Source: Baylisascaris procyonis
Lineage: Eukaryota; Nematoda; Chromadorea; Rhabditida; Ascarididae
NCBI GenBank assembly: GCA_037389465.1
Contig: JAZARR010000221.1
Span: forward strand, 5,248,501-5,312,500
DNA length: 64,000 nt
Direction: 5' to 3'
Shown piece after piece: positions 12,230 to 26,612 of the stretch. The notes below the pieces were generated by a model. That model ran no database searches. It saw nothing but the letters and a program-made list of their open reading frames with translations, and had not been told where the DNA came from. Made by a program: the position numbers and the translations under genes. Numbering within the stretch: the stretch's first letter is position 1; every line of letters starts with the position of its first letter.

Positions 12230-15200
12230 TATTTTAATATGAAAGTCGAAGTTAAGATCGAGCATTAATTCGATGTCAATAACCAATGTATATCAAACTT
12301 CACAAGAACAATAGACACAACGAACACTGTACAGAACATCACCTATGCGTTTATTTTTGAATATAAAATAATATAGCGTATTTGCATATAGAATAATATA
12401 TGAACAGGGAAAGTTTATGTAAAAGAAAATAATTAAGTTATACAAATTAGATGTGAACATTCTTCTCAAACAATATTGATTAATCTCGTTGATTAGTGAA
12501 CATTTTATAATCACATAACTTATCACATAGATTAGTGACCTATGATTATTCATTTTTAAGGGCATATTCAAGTGGCGACATAAAGTCTAAGAAGTACTTC
12601 GCTGACGAGGAATTTTCACCTCATAATATCGTTAAGTTGAGTCAATATGGAGCCATAAAGCTCCCTTGAAAATCTTTTTTTCAATGTGAAAATCATTTGT
12701 ATAGTGCTCGAAAAGGAGGTAGAATTGAATTTTCATTTTTGAGTAATATGAAATATTCCATTATTGCGCAAATGATATCATAGGCTAAACAATATTGAGA
12801 GATCCTTGTCCAACATTTTCACATTCCCAAATTTCAAAACCATAAAGTTGTGATGTCATTGATGAATCGCGAACTGAAATAGATTTGTGTGATTGGCTTA
12901 GACGGTGGTGAAAACCACAAATTTGCAGACCTTTAAGGCGCAAAAAATTTTTGATACCATATGGAAACTTTGCATAATGTGAACCGCTAATAACTTTAAA
13001 TGTTTGCTTGAAGCTTATTTTGTATATTGTTTAATTAATTTTCAGTCATCGTATAGATTCTTTTTGAGAAAAAACCAAAGAATAAATCCTTTTTACAAAA
13101 AAACAATGTCCTTGAATATCCTTGAAGAATCCGCTTCTATAATTTGTTTTTATAATGCAATTTTATAATAATTCTTGAAGAAGTGATCTAATATGCTTAA
13201 AACAAACTTCTATAATTTGCTTTAGCTTATCTCGGATTTGTGACGAGGTTCTATATGAAAACAGCTTTTGAAACGCGAATAGGCTTTTATCTAACTTGCA
13301 AGCTTACGACTGCTTCGATATTGGAACAAAATACTTTCATGGAATTGAGATAGATGCGATTTTTTCCATGCCTTCGTCCTCAATCCGTAAAAGCAAATAT
13401 ATCTTCGATGAATACTCTATCCACTTTAGTTAAGTAACGGAGCTTGCGATAATGAACTCAAAGCTTTTTTAGTGCGTGAGAATCTAGAAGGCATCTATCT
13501 ATTGGCGAAAAGGTTTTATTCACTGTTATTGCAATACTCGTTGGTAGAAAAAGACGAAACCCCGTCTCACACTCGCATAAGGCTATCAATGTCCATTAGC
13601 AAAGACTTAAAAAATAATAAAACCGCAAGTGAATGTTTTCTTTCTAAATCCTAGGCGTATAGCCAATGAATAGTGATAAAATTAAATGTTGATATAAGGG
13701 ATTTTCATCTAATATCTCAAACTATCAAAAAAAAACCTCTAATTTCTGTGGCTTTCTGCATACGTCAATGATATGGCCAAATGACATTAACGCTAAGATT
13801 TCTTCATTTTAAGAGTTGAGATAAGTATGCAAACACTTCAGCTATGACAGTTTGTAGATATTTGCCGTAATAATTTGCATATGTACCTATGCAAATGTAC
13901 CTATGCATATATATTTATGAAATCACACCAATAAAATGTGCAACATCGACAATCATTTCTGCAGAGAAGCCTGCTGAAAAATTTCTTAGTAAATTAGATT
14001 CTGCTTCGTGTCGAATGCGATTGCGTGATCATCGACTGATCTGTTGGCACTTTGGATAGCGAAGTAGTCAATTAACTGCTCATTGACCTTACATAATGAC
14101 CACCCTGCTGCGTCACTATGCCGAATATTGTGTCGTTATAGTGTTGAGTGAAGTGCCAAAACCGTATATGGTCTAGTGCTATACTCATCGGTTTAACCAG
14201 TGAAGGATCTGTTAATTGTAGGGTAATCATTCAATGCTATGCTGATGTTCTAGATGATTTCTTTTAAATGAGGCATTGGATTGGAATTTCACCTTCCCCG
14301 CGGTTTTCCACTAAATCGTTGATCTATCAATAAATATTCAAACGGCAAACTATATGTCATAAGAAATCAAATGCGAGCGCAAGATTACCTTACCATCTTT
14401 TCTTAGTTGTATTGATCATGGATTATAATACTTCCCGCAGTGAATAAAACTTGTCGAAAAAAAGAGATCTATACGCTAGCGGCAAATTCAAACGGGAAAA
14501 TAATCGGATTAGAAGCGAATTGTTATTTCTCATTGATTTCATCCGTTTTTTTTTTTGCCGTTAACCTTTTTCCTATGCTCATCGTCTTTTTAACTATTAT
14601 TGCTAATTTTATTCGTCAGTTTCTACTTGATGATGCGAGAAACGTTTGCCGTAATTCAATCGTATTCAAAGATATCATCTTATCCTCTTAACGTCAGCTT
14701 CTTATTGATGTTATCGTGGGAGTGTTTTAGCTAGTGAATTCAATCGGGTCCCTAAGCGGCTCATGGGAATAATTTACCACCATTAAACAATTTATGCAAA
14801 TAAAATAATCCTTGACATATCCGATTTCGTTTAATGCTTACAACGATATTGCATTTGTTGAAAAGTACGAAATATTATCGAAAGGGGTTTTACTGAATTC
14901 TGCTTCACAATGTGATAAATATAGAAAATTTTTTTGAAATATGCAAATTTTTTTATCAACGCTAGAGTTAAATCTTAGTCTATATTTCCTAGATTGCTTG
15001 TGTTATTGGAAAATACTTTGCAATGGTCAGTTCCATAATCCGTCGGATGTCATATCTCATTCACCATGCAAATAATTTAATGCTTCGTTGCAAATTGCAA
15101 CGAAAAACAAACAATTTTTTATATATAGATACTGTTCTTTGTTATTTGGCTATCACTAATTGTATTTGACAAATGATTTTTAAATTTTCATATTCATTTG

Positions 15201-18200
15201 CTAGAACAATTTGCATAATTGAGCTAAATTTTCATATTTTCGCCTAATACATTCATAATAAATTTTACAATTGTTATAACCAGCCATTGCAACTTGATAT
15301 TAAATATTTTAAAAAGTACTAATATGTATTCAGTTGAAATAACATAGATGAAACCCTTCTGAAACTTTTTTGTGCAGCAACAAAACGTTCAACTATCAAA
15401 TAAAACGTATCGTTGTTAGAGAATTATGTCAATTTTTAAAGAATTATTTTGTTTTCCTGTATTATTGTTGTTGAAAATGCAATGTCCTCGACGTTATGCA
15501 AATCTTTAGATATGTGTAACATTTGCCGATCTTTACGAAAGAGATCTGCTTTCGCGGTCGATTACCGCAAAAAAAAAAAAAAACGGATGTTATAACAAAT
15601 CCATCCTAACTCAAAGAAATTGCCGACTCTTGACGATTGCAATTGCATATAATTGCATCATCACCGATGACATCAATGAATACCACCAGTGATTATTTAA
15701 TCGTTTGTTTACTCATTGAAAAGCATTTAAATTAATTATCGCATTGTTCGATATAATTTCTCTTGAAATTCTATGTTATAATTATTAATTCTAATTATTT
15801 TTTTACACGATTATTCTTATGCAATTTTTAGCGAACTATTTGAAGTGTCGATCTTTGATAAATGCCGATTCATAATTGAAACAAATGTCGATGATATTGT
15901 ACTTAATATTTACATTTAAGTTTTATTCATCGACACTAGAATATGGTCGCCTTTGTAAGAACAAAGTTGCTCAAACTGAAATTCGTTGCAATTTTTTTTA
16001 GTAAATCTTAAATTCGAATTTCTTGAAAAATTTGCACTACCAATTTTCTCATATCTCAGACAATATAGGTTATATTTTCTATTGTCGTATTGCACTTCAG
16101 TTGCTTCATTATTAGTTGATTACTTTACTCATGAACTGGTTATTACATCATTTGCTGACAGCTATTTCTGGTCGATATTGTTCGTTTAAAGTTTTCTTTA
16201 ATATCTTTAATATGGATGCAGTTTGCATCGTATATTTGAACAAACAGCCGAAGGTACATGAAAAGGGCCAAATGCTGTTAGGAACCGCAAGTTAGAGAAC
16301 TGAACTTCAAAAAAAAAAACTCTTCTCCGCTCAACATTTTAAGAGCTTAATTGAACGTTTGACAGGAAGCTGTTCAAAAGTAAAAAAAAAAATGCTTTTT
16401 ATTAAATTTCCGCTCTCTAATTTGAAATTTTCTTCAGGGTTGAAATATCGATTAAAAAATTCGTCGTTAAATAGTAAGTATTTATGCGTTATAATTAAAA
16501 ACGTCCCAATTCAATATAATTCGTTTAAACAAATGAGTATGGATTTCTTCCTGCAATTCACTAATCTTATTCCATCTTCCTTGCTTACTTTAATTGCAGT
16601 GTAAACGAGTTTGCTTATATTATCTCACATTATTGCGATAAATTTAAAATAGATGAAAACTATTATCTTTGAAAACATCGCTGAATGACTAATATTACAA
16701 TATTTCTTTACGTGTTCAATATAGCTTGTTTTCAGCCTTCACCATCCATCGATCATATATGCGTTGATGCGTGGATATTTCATTGAATAGATGTCGAATA
16801 TTTGTGGCTTCTTTAGAGAATGCTGTAGTTGATAATTTCAATAGAAGAGAGATGCGATGAAAAAAAAAAAAACGTCCATTTGCAAAAATTTTTGCATTTT
16901 ACTCTTTTCTGCAATGCTGTATATTTGAGGCATTTTGACATATTGCTGATTAAAGTTAGCTTGACACTATTCAATTTGAGAGCATTTTGAGGGAAAAGTT
17001 GCCCACTTGTATGTATTATAAGCAAGATCATATGCAAAATACTTGTTTCATACGGGAAACGATGATATGAGTAGAGCCTTTTGTGACGAGGACTTGAGAC
17101 CATCTTACAGCAGTTATGCGACTCTGTTATAGGGAAAATACCAATGGCGCACATCTGAGAACGAGATAGTGAAGGGTCATACGAGTGAGTACTATGCTTT
17201 ACCATAAATCGAGCAGGAATCTTTCCGCTATTACAAAAATCATGCTGCAGCAATAAAATGATACATCATTTCATTTAGAAACGTAAGCCGAGTCCATTCA
17301 TCTCATTGAATCATAGCAACACTAATAATTACATATTTTCGATGCTTTTTTCAGCAGTTGAAGAAATAGTTTCCTTTCGTTATTTTTCCTCATTTCAGAT
17401 ATGGCATTGAGCAGGAATAAATATAAATAAGAGCGATTTAAATACATACAAGAGCCATTTAGAAATATACAATGGTGATTATGCCACTATAATAAAAAAG
17501 TTATTCGAAAATATCTATGAACGATAATATGAAAATCGAATACTCTTCCTCTAGCGTCTAGACCATATCTTATCAGCTGTTCAGCTTGACATGCTCATTG
17601 CTACTCCATCGTCTCTTCATTATGCGAATGCGATAAAGCTTCCAATAAAATTAGAAGGAATTAAACGACGTTATGAAGTTCCCGCGAAATTCGAGAGGAA
17701 TTTCAACAATACCCTTAATATTGTGCAAAATTAATGCGTCCATTGCAAAAAAAAAAAAAAAGAATTCTTAACGAGATTCATAAGCGATTCTGAATAAATC
17801 GCATCCATTGAGTATTTAAAAGCTTCCCCAAGTGTCAATTTTTTACAAGAATCTCACATAAATCAATTTCCATTTAATAGTGCACACAATATCTTACTAT
17901 TAATATCATTATGGGTGGGCAAGCTTCCAACTATCCTCAATGATGCATTTATTATAAAATTTCAATTAGTATAACCATCGAATCGATATTTTATTTAGGT
18001 TTGCAATTCTACCACGTAGTTGCAATAATTTGTTTTGTAATTTTTGTAATTTTTGTTTCTAATTATATATTCTACTATGTTTTTTCTAACATAATATATG
18101 AGCATGCGTTGCTTAAATTAGCAGATTCAATTCAAGTCAGCGTCAATGATAGAAGTGATTCAAAAATTTCTAATTCACGCAAGTTTCGAATGCAATACGG

Positions 18201-21200
18201 ACCAACGGACCACCTGGTGTGTTTCAACCCGCTTTCTTTTCGCTGCAATATTGTATCTGCCCCGATACAACTTTTGTCGTCGATTCACACATCACAGCAT
18301 GATCTCTCGTTGTCTTAATATATGCAAGGTTTGCAAACGGCATTGTTGTTTAACAAATATGAGAACATCTGCTTCAGCATACTCTTATTAAAATATTTTC
18401 TTTCGAAATGAACTATGAGATAATCCGTGCTAGGATATTGAAGTGGGATAAATAAAGTGATAAAAAATCCACTTTTATAATTTTTCCATCTAATTTTTCA
18501 ATGGGCTATCACTTTTCTTGTGCAGAGAAAATTCACTGTAGCAGTAATTCCTATGTTGAGACCATTCATTTATGATGCACATTTCCGACGATCCTCTTAG
18601 CCAGCTTATTGCGCAATTTGTTACTTCTTCCATGAAATATTTCTTTGCGAAGTTTCAGCGGCTTATACGTTCCAAAGAGCTTCAATATATTACGAATGCA
18701 TACATGTTCGTTTAATATAAGTAAAGCATCGTTGATTTGTTTGTCACAAGTGCTTTCCGCTTCCGTACCTCCGATCTAGATGATGCCTAACCGTCTGAAA
18801 AAATCTAGCGAGAAACCTCTAATGTTGAAAGAATTAAGCTAAACTTACTTGAAAAAAACGAATAAGTTGTGAATGAGAAACGATTCATTTAGTTAAGACT
18901 ATTTTGCAAATTGTGCTAAAATCAATGCCAACACTTTTGCTTTAGCTTCTCTTTGTGATTAAAAGATTAGATGGAAATATTCCCTTACCCTGTGAATTCA
19001 TAGGGCGACTTAGCCTGGACAACCTACTATATCTAGCCACAACCTGTAAGAAAAATAGTTGTCGCATTGAGGAACGCCAATTCTTGTATGCTCAATCACG
19101 TATTCGGTTAAAGGCAACTTGACATCACTTTAGGGGACTCGAGCTTCTGGTGCGACTGTGTAGGAAAATGATACTCTTTGTTTAGAGCAGTGAAGGCGGC
19201 TTCATTGTTTTGATACAACGACACCTCTTGCTGTGTGCGATCGCCAGGTCGGTACAGATAAAGGCGTAAAAATATTTGCGAGAAGCGTGCTCACCACTCG
19301 TTGACCTCTCGGACCGGTGCTCATTCTTCATTTGTGTTTTCTAAGTGCCACTGTTGCCACACGCTATCTAACTATACTTTATGCTATCGTAGTATATCGA
19401 TGTCACCTTTGATAGCTCCGCTAATCGATAATTTATGTCTCCAAAGTGGAGCATTGAAAGTTTCGCTGAAGTACGTAAAGAATTCGGAATTTAAACCATT
19501 ATTTATGCAATGGCCATTGCAATCACTATCTATAATTGAGCAGATTTTATGATGGGCATGGAAAAACACCAATAAGTTAGCACAATCTTATATAAATTTG
19601 ATTATTACTGCATTTACGAATGGAAGAAAAAATAGTGCACCGCAATACAAACAGAATTAACGTAAATGTATACGTTTGAAATCTTTTTACGCTGAAGCCA
19701 AGATGTTGGCGCGCGATAGTCTTCACCAGGATGGCTATGAGGAAACCGAAAAACTATGAACGAAACACATCTTATCATCATTTTCCTGCTAGAGATCAGC
19801 AGTGAAAATTAAAGGCAACAAATAAAACGAAGAGAATTCATTCAGAGATTCCATTGTGAAATTACGCTGGCGCCTCTCACATCTCTTAAAGCTATCGAAA
19901 AATGAACGATGAAATCGAATACATTAGATGTCTACTTTGTCATTCTTTCACACACAAAAAAAAACAATTCATACGTTCAATTTTGAGGGATCACCAGCCA
20001 CGTGTTACTAACATAGAGCTCTTCGAAGACCTGTCACATAAAAGTGAAAAAATGTTTTCTTTTAATTTATTAACTCGCCTTGGGAGCGTTAACTCTCCCC
20101 GACGTCCCCTAATAGCCTATTGCATCGAATGGATGTTGGTCAATATCGCAATAAAGCAGAAAATACTCCGACATTATATTCACTAATAATTTTCATCAAT
20201 ATATTTTCATCGCCCAACTTTATTGCTACGGCACAAGAATTTAATCGAATATTTCTCATCATTTCCTTGCATATATCTTACTGCTTCAACTGCAAAACTT
20301 CTTACCTTCTTCTTCCACATTTTCTACGGCAATATATATCTATTGATTTCATTTACCGGAGCATAACGTCTCCTATTGACTCTTCGCAAAATTAATTTCA
20401 ACGCAAAATATCAAATAATCTATAAAGAGTTACAATTACAGATATCAATTATAGATATCGTACGAATGTTGACATAAGGCCAAGATAGAATATATCAGCA
20501 AACACGACAGAGGATCGTTCAATGATAAGGGTGCTCAATTGAATGGCATGCTTTCACATAGAGTCGTTGCTGCGTGCGGTATGTTCCCCCGAGGTGTTTG
20601 ATTTTTATCTTCTCTCATATTGTTTACGCAATCAATTATGCATCAACTGTGAATCTGCAATGGACATATATTGGAAAATCGGATTCATATCGTTTCAGGG
20701 CTTAGTTTAAACTATTGTACCATAAAAATCAAGGCACAGCCATAGTTTCAAAACTATCATACCCGTTAAGAGTACGCTTATTAAGGGCAGTACCATTGCT
20801 GAAGCATCTTAATATTGTGCTGTTAGGTCTCAATTTTTATTGAAATTTTCCGCTGTTAACTTCAAATCGTCAAATTTTTTTTTCCTTTTCCTCGAAGGAT
20901 CTCTTCCACAATGATTCAAGGTTCTGAGCTCCCTCCATATGCATTAATTTGCGTAATATTCTTGTAGAATTAGTTCGGCAGCTATGATGAAACCCAGGCG
21001 TTTTTTTTTAATATTATTGCTCAATCAGGAATGTCATTGCTCAATGTATTTTTTTTTTAGAAAATTGAAGTGCTATTAAAAATGTGGGACTGTTTAAAGT
21101 TAAGGACACATTATCAAATAGTTCTTTTTTCATTCTTTCGAACGTAACAGTGATTTAGGCCGCAGAAATTATGTGACATTGAACAATAAGAGACAGTTGT

Positions 21201-24200
21201 GATGAATGATAGATCACAGAATTATATCAATCAAAACGATAATCGATAAGAAAGATAACAGTTTTGGAATAGAATATAAATATCTGTCACATTTGTGGCT
21301 CACAATTTTTTCTAAGCCATTAACAGCATGTTCTTCTGTCATAAATAAACATCTTTGTTATGTAAGGTTTTCCAAGCGTGTTAATCTCCTCATATCGAAA
21401 CATTCTTTTAGTGGTTTATCACGGTTGCATTATTTCAAGAAAAGAAAGCGAATCAGTACATTTCAGTCATTTCTAGATAATTGCTAATTAAATTCAACTA
21501 ATGCAGATAAAGAAAATAATCTTGTCAAGAACGCTAAGCAAAGCAGTATTTAAAAACGTTCCTGAAAAGTGCTTCTGAAGCCTTCATTCATACTAATACA
21601 TCTGAACTTATCGATTTGGTGCTCGGTTCACCCAAAAAATTCTATGGAAACGAATATAGTTTAAACTTCAGTATTTCTTTAATATGGATATTGCGCATTG
21701 AATATCTGATGTTCTAATATGCTCAATTGTTTTTCTCTAAAGATATAAATAAAGTTATTGCATGGAACTTTGCTAAGATAATTTCTACATAGTATCAACG
21801 CTTTTCTTGGATTATCTCATAGCGATTGACCTTTGTCGCGTGCGAATTTTTCATAAAGGGCAATAATTTATGCGTATGGCACGTTTTAGATGCACGAATT
21901 ACCCGTTGACTTTCATGTGAAAGATATTCGTGTGTATTGCACTTGAGGCTATTTTCATTGTCTTGAAGAATATAACATGTAGAATCACCCGTTCACATGA
22001 CTACGCCCTCGAAGTTCATACTTCTTATCTTATATATTACTGGTCGCCGATCAACGAATGCTTAATCTACCATAGCGATATTATGATCCGTGTAATTTAT
22101 CGCTATACACAAAAATGAATTGATCCATCGATGACGTCATGTAAAAATTAGAATTTCATAAACGACTGACATTAATTGTATAACTTTTAGTAGTCAATGT
22201 TGATAGCGAGAAATGCTAATTATTCCATGCAAAGTTCCCTCAAACAAAAAGACGATTTCTCTAGTATGATGTTGTTCTACATGCATAAATTTAATTCGAT
22301 GAACTCGTCAACACTAAAAAAAAAACATAAAAGAGAAAGGATGCTGCAAAATATGTAGATGATCGATCTATGATAAGATATTGCAATGAGGCTATTTCAG
22401 TGCACAATACGCTATGATATTTGAATTTATGCACACTTCCTGATAAGACAGCATTAACATAAAACATATTTCATGAAAAAGTTTTCAAATTAGAGAGCGG
22501 AAATTTAATAAAAGTAGTTTTTTTTCAACTTTTGAAGAGCATTCTTGCAAAAAGCGTTCAATTAATTAATTTGTGAAAGCGTTGAGTGAAGAAAAAAAAT
22601 TTTTTTTTCAAGTTCAATCTTCCAACTTATGACTCTTAATGAAATTTGTCCCTTTTCATGTAATTTCATCACTCGTCTTTCAACTATATGAATCAAATTG
22701 CATCCATATTACGCAAACGTTCAAACAAACTATTTCGGTCGGGAATAGCTGTTAACGAGGGATGTAGTAAACTTTTCATTTTGAATCAAGTAATAATAAA
22801 GTAATTAAGGTGCAACACAATTAATAGGAAATTTAATCTATATTGTCTGAGATATGAGAACATTGATAGCGCAAATTTGCTAAGAATTTCACTTCATAGA
22901 AATAAAACTGCCAAAAAATTTGAGAACGGAAAGCAATGCGGAAGTACCTCAAAATTTGCAAAAGAGAGGTGTCTAACATCATAATTATTAAAAAAGAGAG
23001 CTATAAATGGTATACCACAAAAAACAAATATTGGCCAAACGATATCAAGAGAACGAATCGACAGCTAAGTGAATAGGGTATTTTCGTAGCTGTTGGAGTG
23101 ATTTTCTAAAAGCGCGATCCCGGAAATGATAGGAAACGATGCAATTGGAAGTGCCATTTTATTATTTATTTTAATTTAAATGAAGTGTTTTTTCTGTTCT
23201 CATTTTAGATACGTATATTTTTTAAATGTTTGATTGGCCGCCGTTTCTCAATTCAACATTAGATGTTGTATGTATAAACAACGAAATTACTAGGCAATTA
23301 GTGGTACACTGCAAAAGCATTGTGAACACTTTCAATTAGTTACATTTAATTTTCACTGGGAAACGTGTCGCTTTAGAAACTCGTCATAAATGGGCAGAAA
23401 ATGTAACGTTTTAAAACAATTCGGCGGAAATTGAAACAATGCGTAAATTTTACGGTTTTGGATTCGTTGAGCGAAATTTCCCGAGGTGGGCAAATTTTTT
23501 TTTTTTTTTGTACCGTTATCGAGCAATTCACAAAGACATCATATCATTTTCATCATATATGGATCACTTGGGTTCTGAGAAATTTGTTTGCTGAAATTGC
23601 GTTTTTTTTTTGCATAAAATTCAATCGAATTTCGTTGGTTTTCTCGTTTTTTTTTTTTTGAGATTTTCACGCAGAAAAATCTAGAACGTTGCATCTCAGG
23701 TGGACTACTAAGATCGTCATATGACCTACTCACAAGCTAGTTGTTCGCCTTATGCCAATACGAAAAAAAAGCCATTTAAGATGATTCGTTCGACTTCATA
23801 GCCGTTTTACGCCGGTTGAATGTGAAATCAGTTTATGATTGTATAATCTTTGCTTCGAAATAATCTTATAGGGATGTTTCCATTATAATAAGCATGCATT
23901 TGCATATATAATTTGCATATATAATATGCTTCATGAAAGAAAATGCAAATTTTCACTGCCGAATGTGTTAATGCTAAAATATTTTGGTGTAATTTTTGAG
24001 TGAACACATTAAGAGAATTAGGCGAAAATTTCACGCCTATTTGATCATATACACACCTTTCAGCAGCAAACTTTTCGCCTCGCATTCGACCTCTACCTCA
24101 CGTTCCCTAAAATGTGCCTCAATGGGCGGAACATTATTGAGCCACGCCTTAGAATGCATAGCTACTCATCGTCGCCGAATAACTCATTGTAGACGCTACA

Positions 24201-24600
24201 TTTATGATCGTGTGTGCGGATCGAAAAGGGGATTTTTATATTTTTATGGAAATTTTTCTGCTAGAAACTTCGGGAAGTTAAAGTTCTTTAGTTGCTTTCG
24301 TCTTCATTTATGAGTGGAATTTTCAATGGAGGATTTTTTGAGTGCTGTTAGGCCGTAAATGTAATTAGGCAAGTATAATATTACCAAACATTTTTTATTG
24401 TTGAATTATATAATATTGGTATATGGATTTTCACTGTGCTTATATTATGATATCGATGGGAAGTTATTAAAATCGAAGGTTATTCATATTATTGCTTCAA
24501 AGACTTTAAAGCAAAGTGGCATGCCCTTTATTTTAAATCTTTCCGTGCACGGCTAGAAATACGGATGGATACTGTAATCTTCTTGCCGGAAATACCACTA
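12230..24600. other. Long gene-poor stretch upstream of gene A
   Basis: Twelve kilobases with A/T homopolymers (for example about 15569-15583 and 17746-17761) and small repeats such as ATGTACCTATGCA twice near 13880 and TTTGCATATATAA twice near 23900. A minus-strand frame at 17244-17109 lies between ATTGCTGCAG and a GTAAGA donor and encodes 45 residues, but nothing joins to it. Confidence 0.4.
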
Positions 24601-24618
24601 TTTTAATCTTTGTTAATC

Positions 24619-24624
24619 TTTCAG
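24619..24624 (+). promoter_or_regulatory. Acceptor just upstream of gene A start (probable spliced-leader addition site)
   Basis: TTTCAG lies 13 bases before the ATG at 24638, after a T-rich run with TTTAATC repeats. No donor-bearing upstream coding exon is visible, so SL trans-splicing of the messenger is the simplest reading. A short non-coding first exon joined by cis-splicing is the alternative. Confidence 0.5.
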
Positions 24625-24637
24625 AGAACGTGAATCA

Positions 24638-26525
24638 ATGATGTTTTTCGGGATTATAATTTTTGCATTTTGGCCTGCTTTGGGAATAAGCCAAGAGATA
24701 TTCTGGCTGACAGCTGAGTTGATGAATATTGATTGGAGGAAAGGTTGTCTGACGACAGCCGGTTGCGCAGAGCCACGTTTCAAACTTACCGAGACTAATG
24801 CAGCAAATAACGAACGTGTTTCGATCAGTTGGGCAATCACAGAAGATCTCGTACAGGTTTGCTTCCACTGATTTTTATTTTGCACCGTTCATCTCATTTG
24901 TCAAGTGAAAGAAAACATTTATCGAAACCATCAGCGATGCTGTTCTCTCGGATCGGTTTAGGATAGCGAGGAGCTAAGGTTGAAGTCCATCGACGGTGAA
25001 TTCGTGCAATCATCTCTGTTTTTCGAGTATCTTTTATGGCGTGTGTCTCACTGATAAATACTCTACAGCCTTACCGAAATCACAAAAATTAGCAAGAAAT
25101 TTTGAGAAATTTTTCTAATGAAATCATAGTCTACGTTTCTCTTTTGCGAAGAATTCCTTTGATAAGCGCTAAAATATTTGATCGCCTAAACGATGTCGTT
25201 GTATAGAGTATATTTCATCTCATAGCATTGTAGAGTCTTTTCTTATTTTGACAATCGTTTTACATCTTTTCCACTCTCTCCTATTTGTGTGCTCTTTTTT
25301 CTTGCAAATTTTTTGCAGTAGGCTTGATGATTGATTGTGCACATATGCAAATATGCATGTTTTTATGTCTGCCTAATGATTTCACTTCACTAATCACAAT
25401 CATTATCCTTCAATTCCGTCCTGCGTATGAATTGCATGTGACTCAACGTGCATTGAAATTTGCATATGAAAATCAATTAGCGATTATTTGGCCATCATCG
25501 AAACGCAAATTTTTGAACAAAGAATTACTAATATTACTCAAGGTTGGTAAGCACAATGCATCATATTCCGTTCAAGTGAAAATCGATCTAAGTGTAAATG
25601 TATAAGACCATATTTCGTTGTTTATTTTTCCTTTAAGAATTTTAGGCAAAGGGCGTTTGTCATGACTGCATTCTTATATTTTGAAACGGCTAATCGACAA
25701 ATGCAATGGAGTAGTTGAGCAAAGAGTTGACGTATGCATTTGCTGCTTATAGGCAGCTAATTTCCACAATTTCATTCAAAGAACAATGCGTTTCTAAAGA
25801 ATTTAAACGAGTAGTCGGGTCGGTTAGTATCTTATGAAACTTTTATGTGAGCCTACTGGATGTGGTGACGCGGCTATAGAAGAGCACATTGAGCTATCAT
25901 CTCGAATATTCTCCCTAACTCAGCAACTTCGAAATGCATTTCTCGAGTACCATTTTTTCTAGAATGCAGATTCTATTTGCTGAAAAGAGGCAAAAAAGTA
26001 ACTAGTTGAATGATTTATGATAATCATTTCGAAATCGCGGCGCAAATTCAAAAATTTGTGCGCGAATAAATTAAGAATCGAAATGGGCATTTTCACATTT
26101 GCATCACGCCTCTCAAGAGACTGTGAGACATTTTTTTTTATGTCCTTGCGAGAAGTATCTACGCAATAACAGTCAAAAATTCTCACTTAGTCGAGAGTTG
26201 ATGGGATGCACCAATATTTGCATATAGACCACTAATATTTGCATATTGCAATCACATCACTGCAGATAAAAGCCTTCATTGTTGTCTTTATATGTGTGAA
26301 TTGTAATGCATACAAACTTGGCACCACTTCACTCTATTTTTGCTTGAAATTCGCTGCTATTTAGATTTTCGAACAATTTTTCCTCGTTAATAAATAGTCT
26401 TAAGTAGGTTTTGAGTGCCTATTTAGGAGAGTTTTTATAAACTCGGCGATGAGATTATTATAATCTCAAGTGTTTAGGTATTCTGCTACGTAATAGGTAC
26501 TGCAGCGTAAAGTTTATATATATAC

Positions 26526-26612
<87 letters not shown>

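Noticed and set aside
16813..17253. 146-codon minus frame, part of it between an acceptor and a GTAAGA donor
   Set aside because: No partner exons, no recognised domain, and frames of this length are expected about once by chance in a window this size.
24613..24885. Two minus-strand frames over gene A exon 1
   Set aside because: Antisense shadows; the + strand frame has signal peptide, splice donor and a paralogue. The same applies to 28707-28955 opposite exon 3 and 43883-44104 opposite gene B exon 5.
25285..25605. 106-codon + frame in intron 1 of gene A, with a GTAAGC-type donor near its end
   Set aside because: Gene B has no counterpart between exons 1 and 2, and the A/B alignment is continuous without it; length is within chance expectation.
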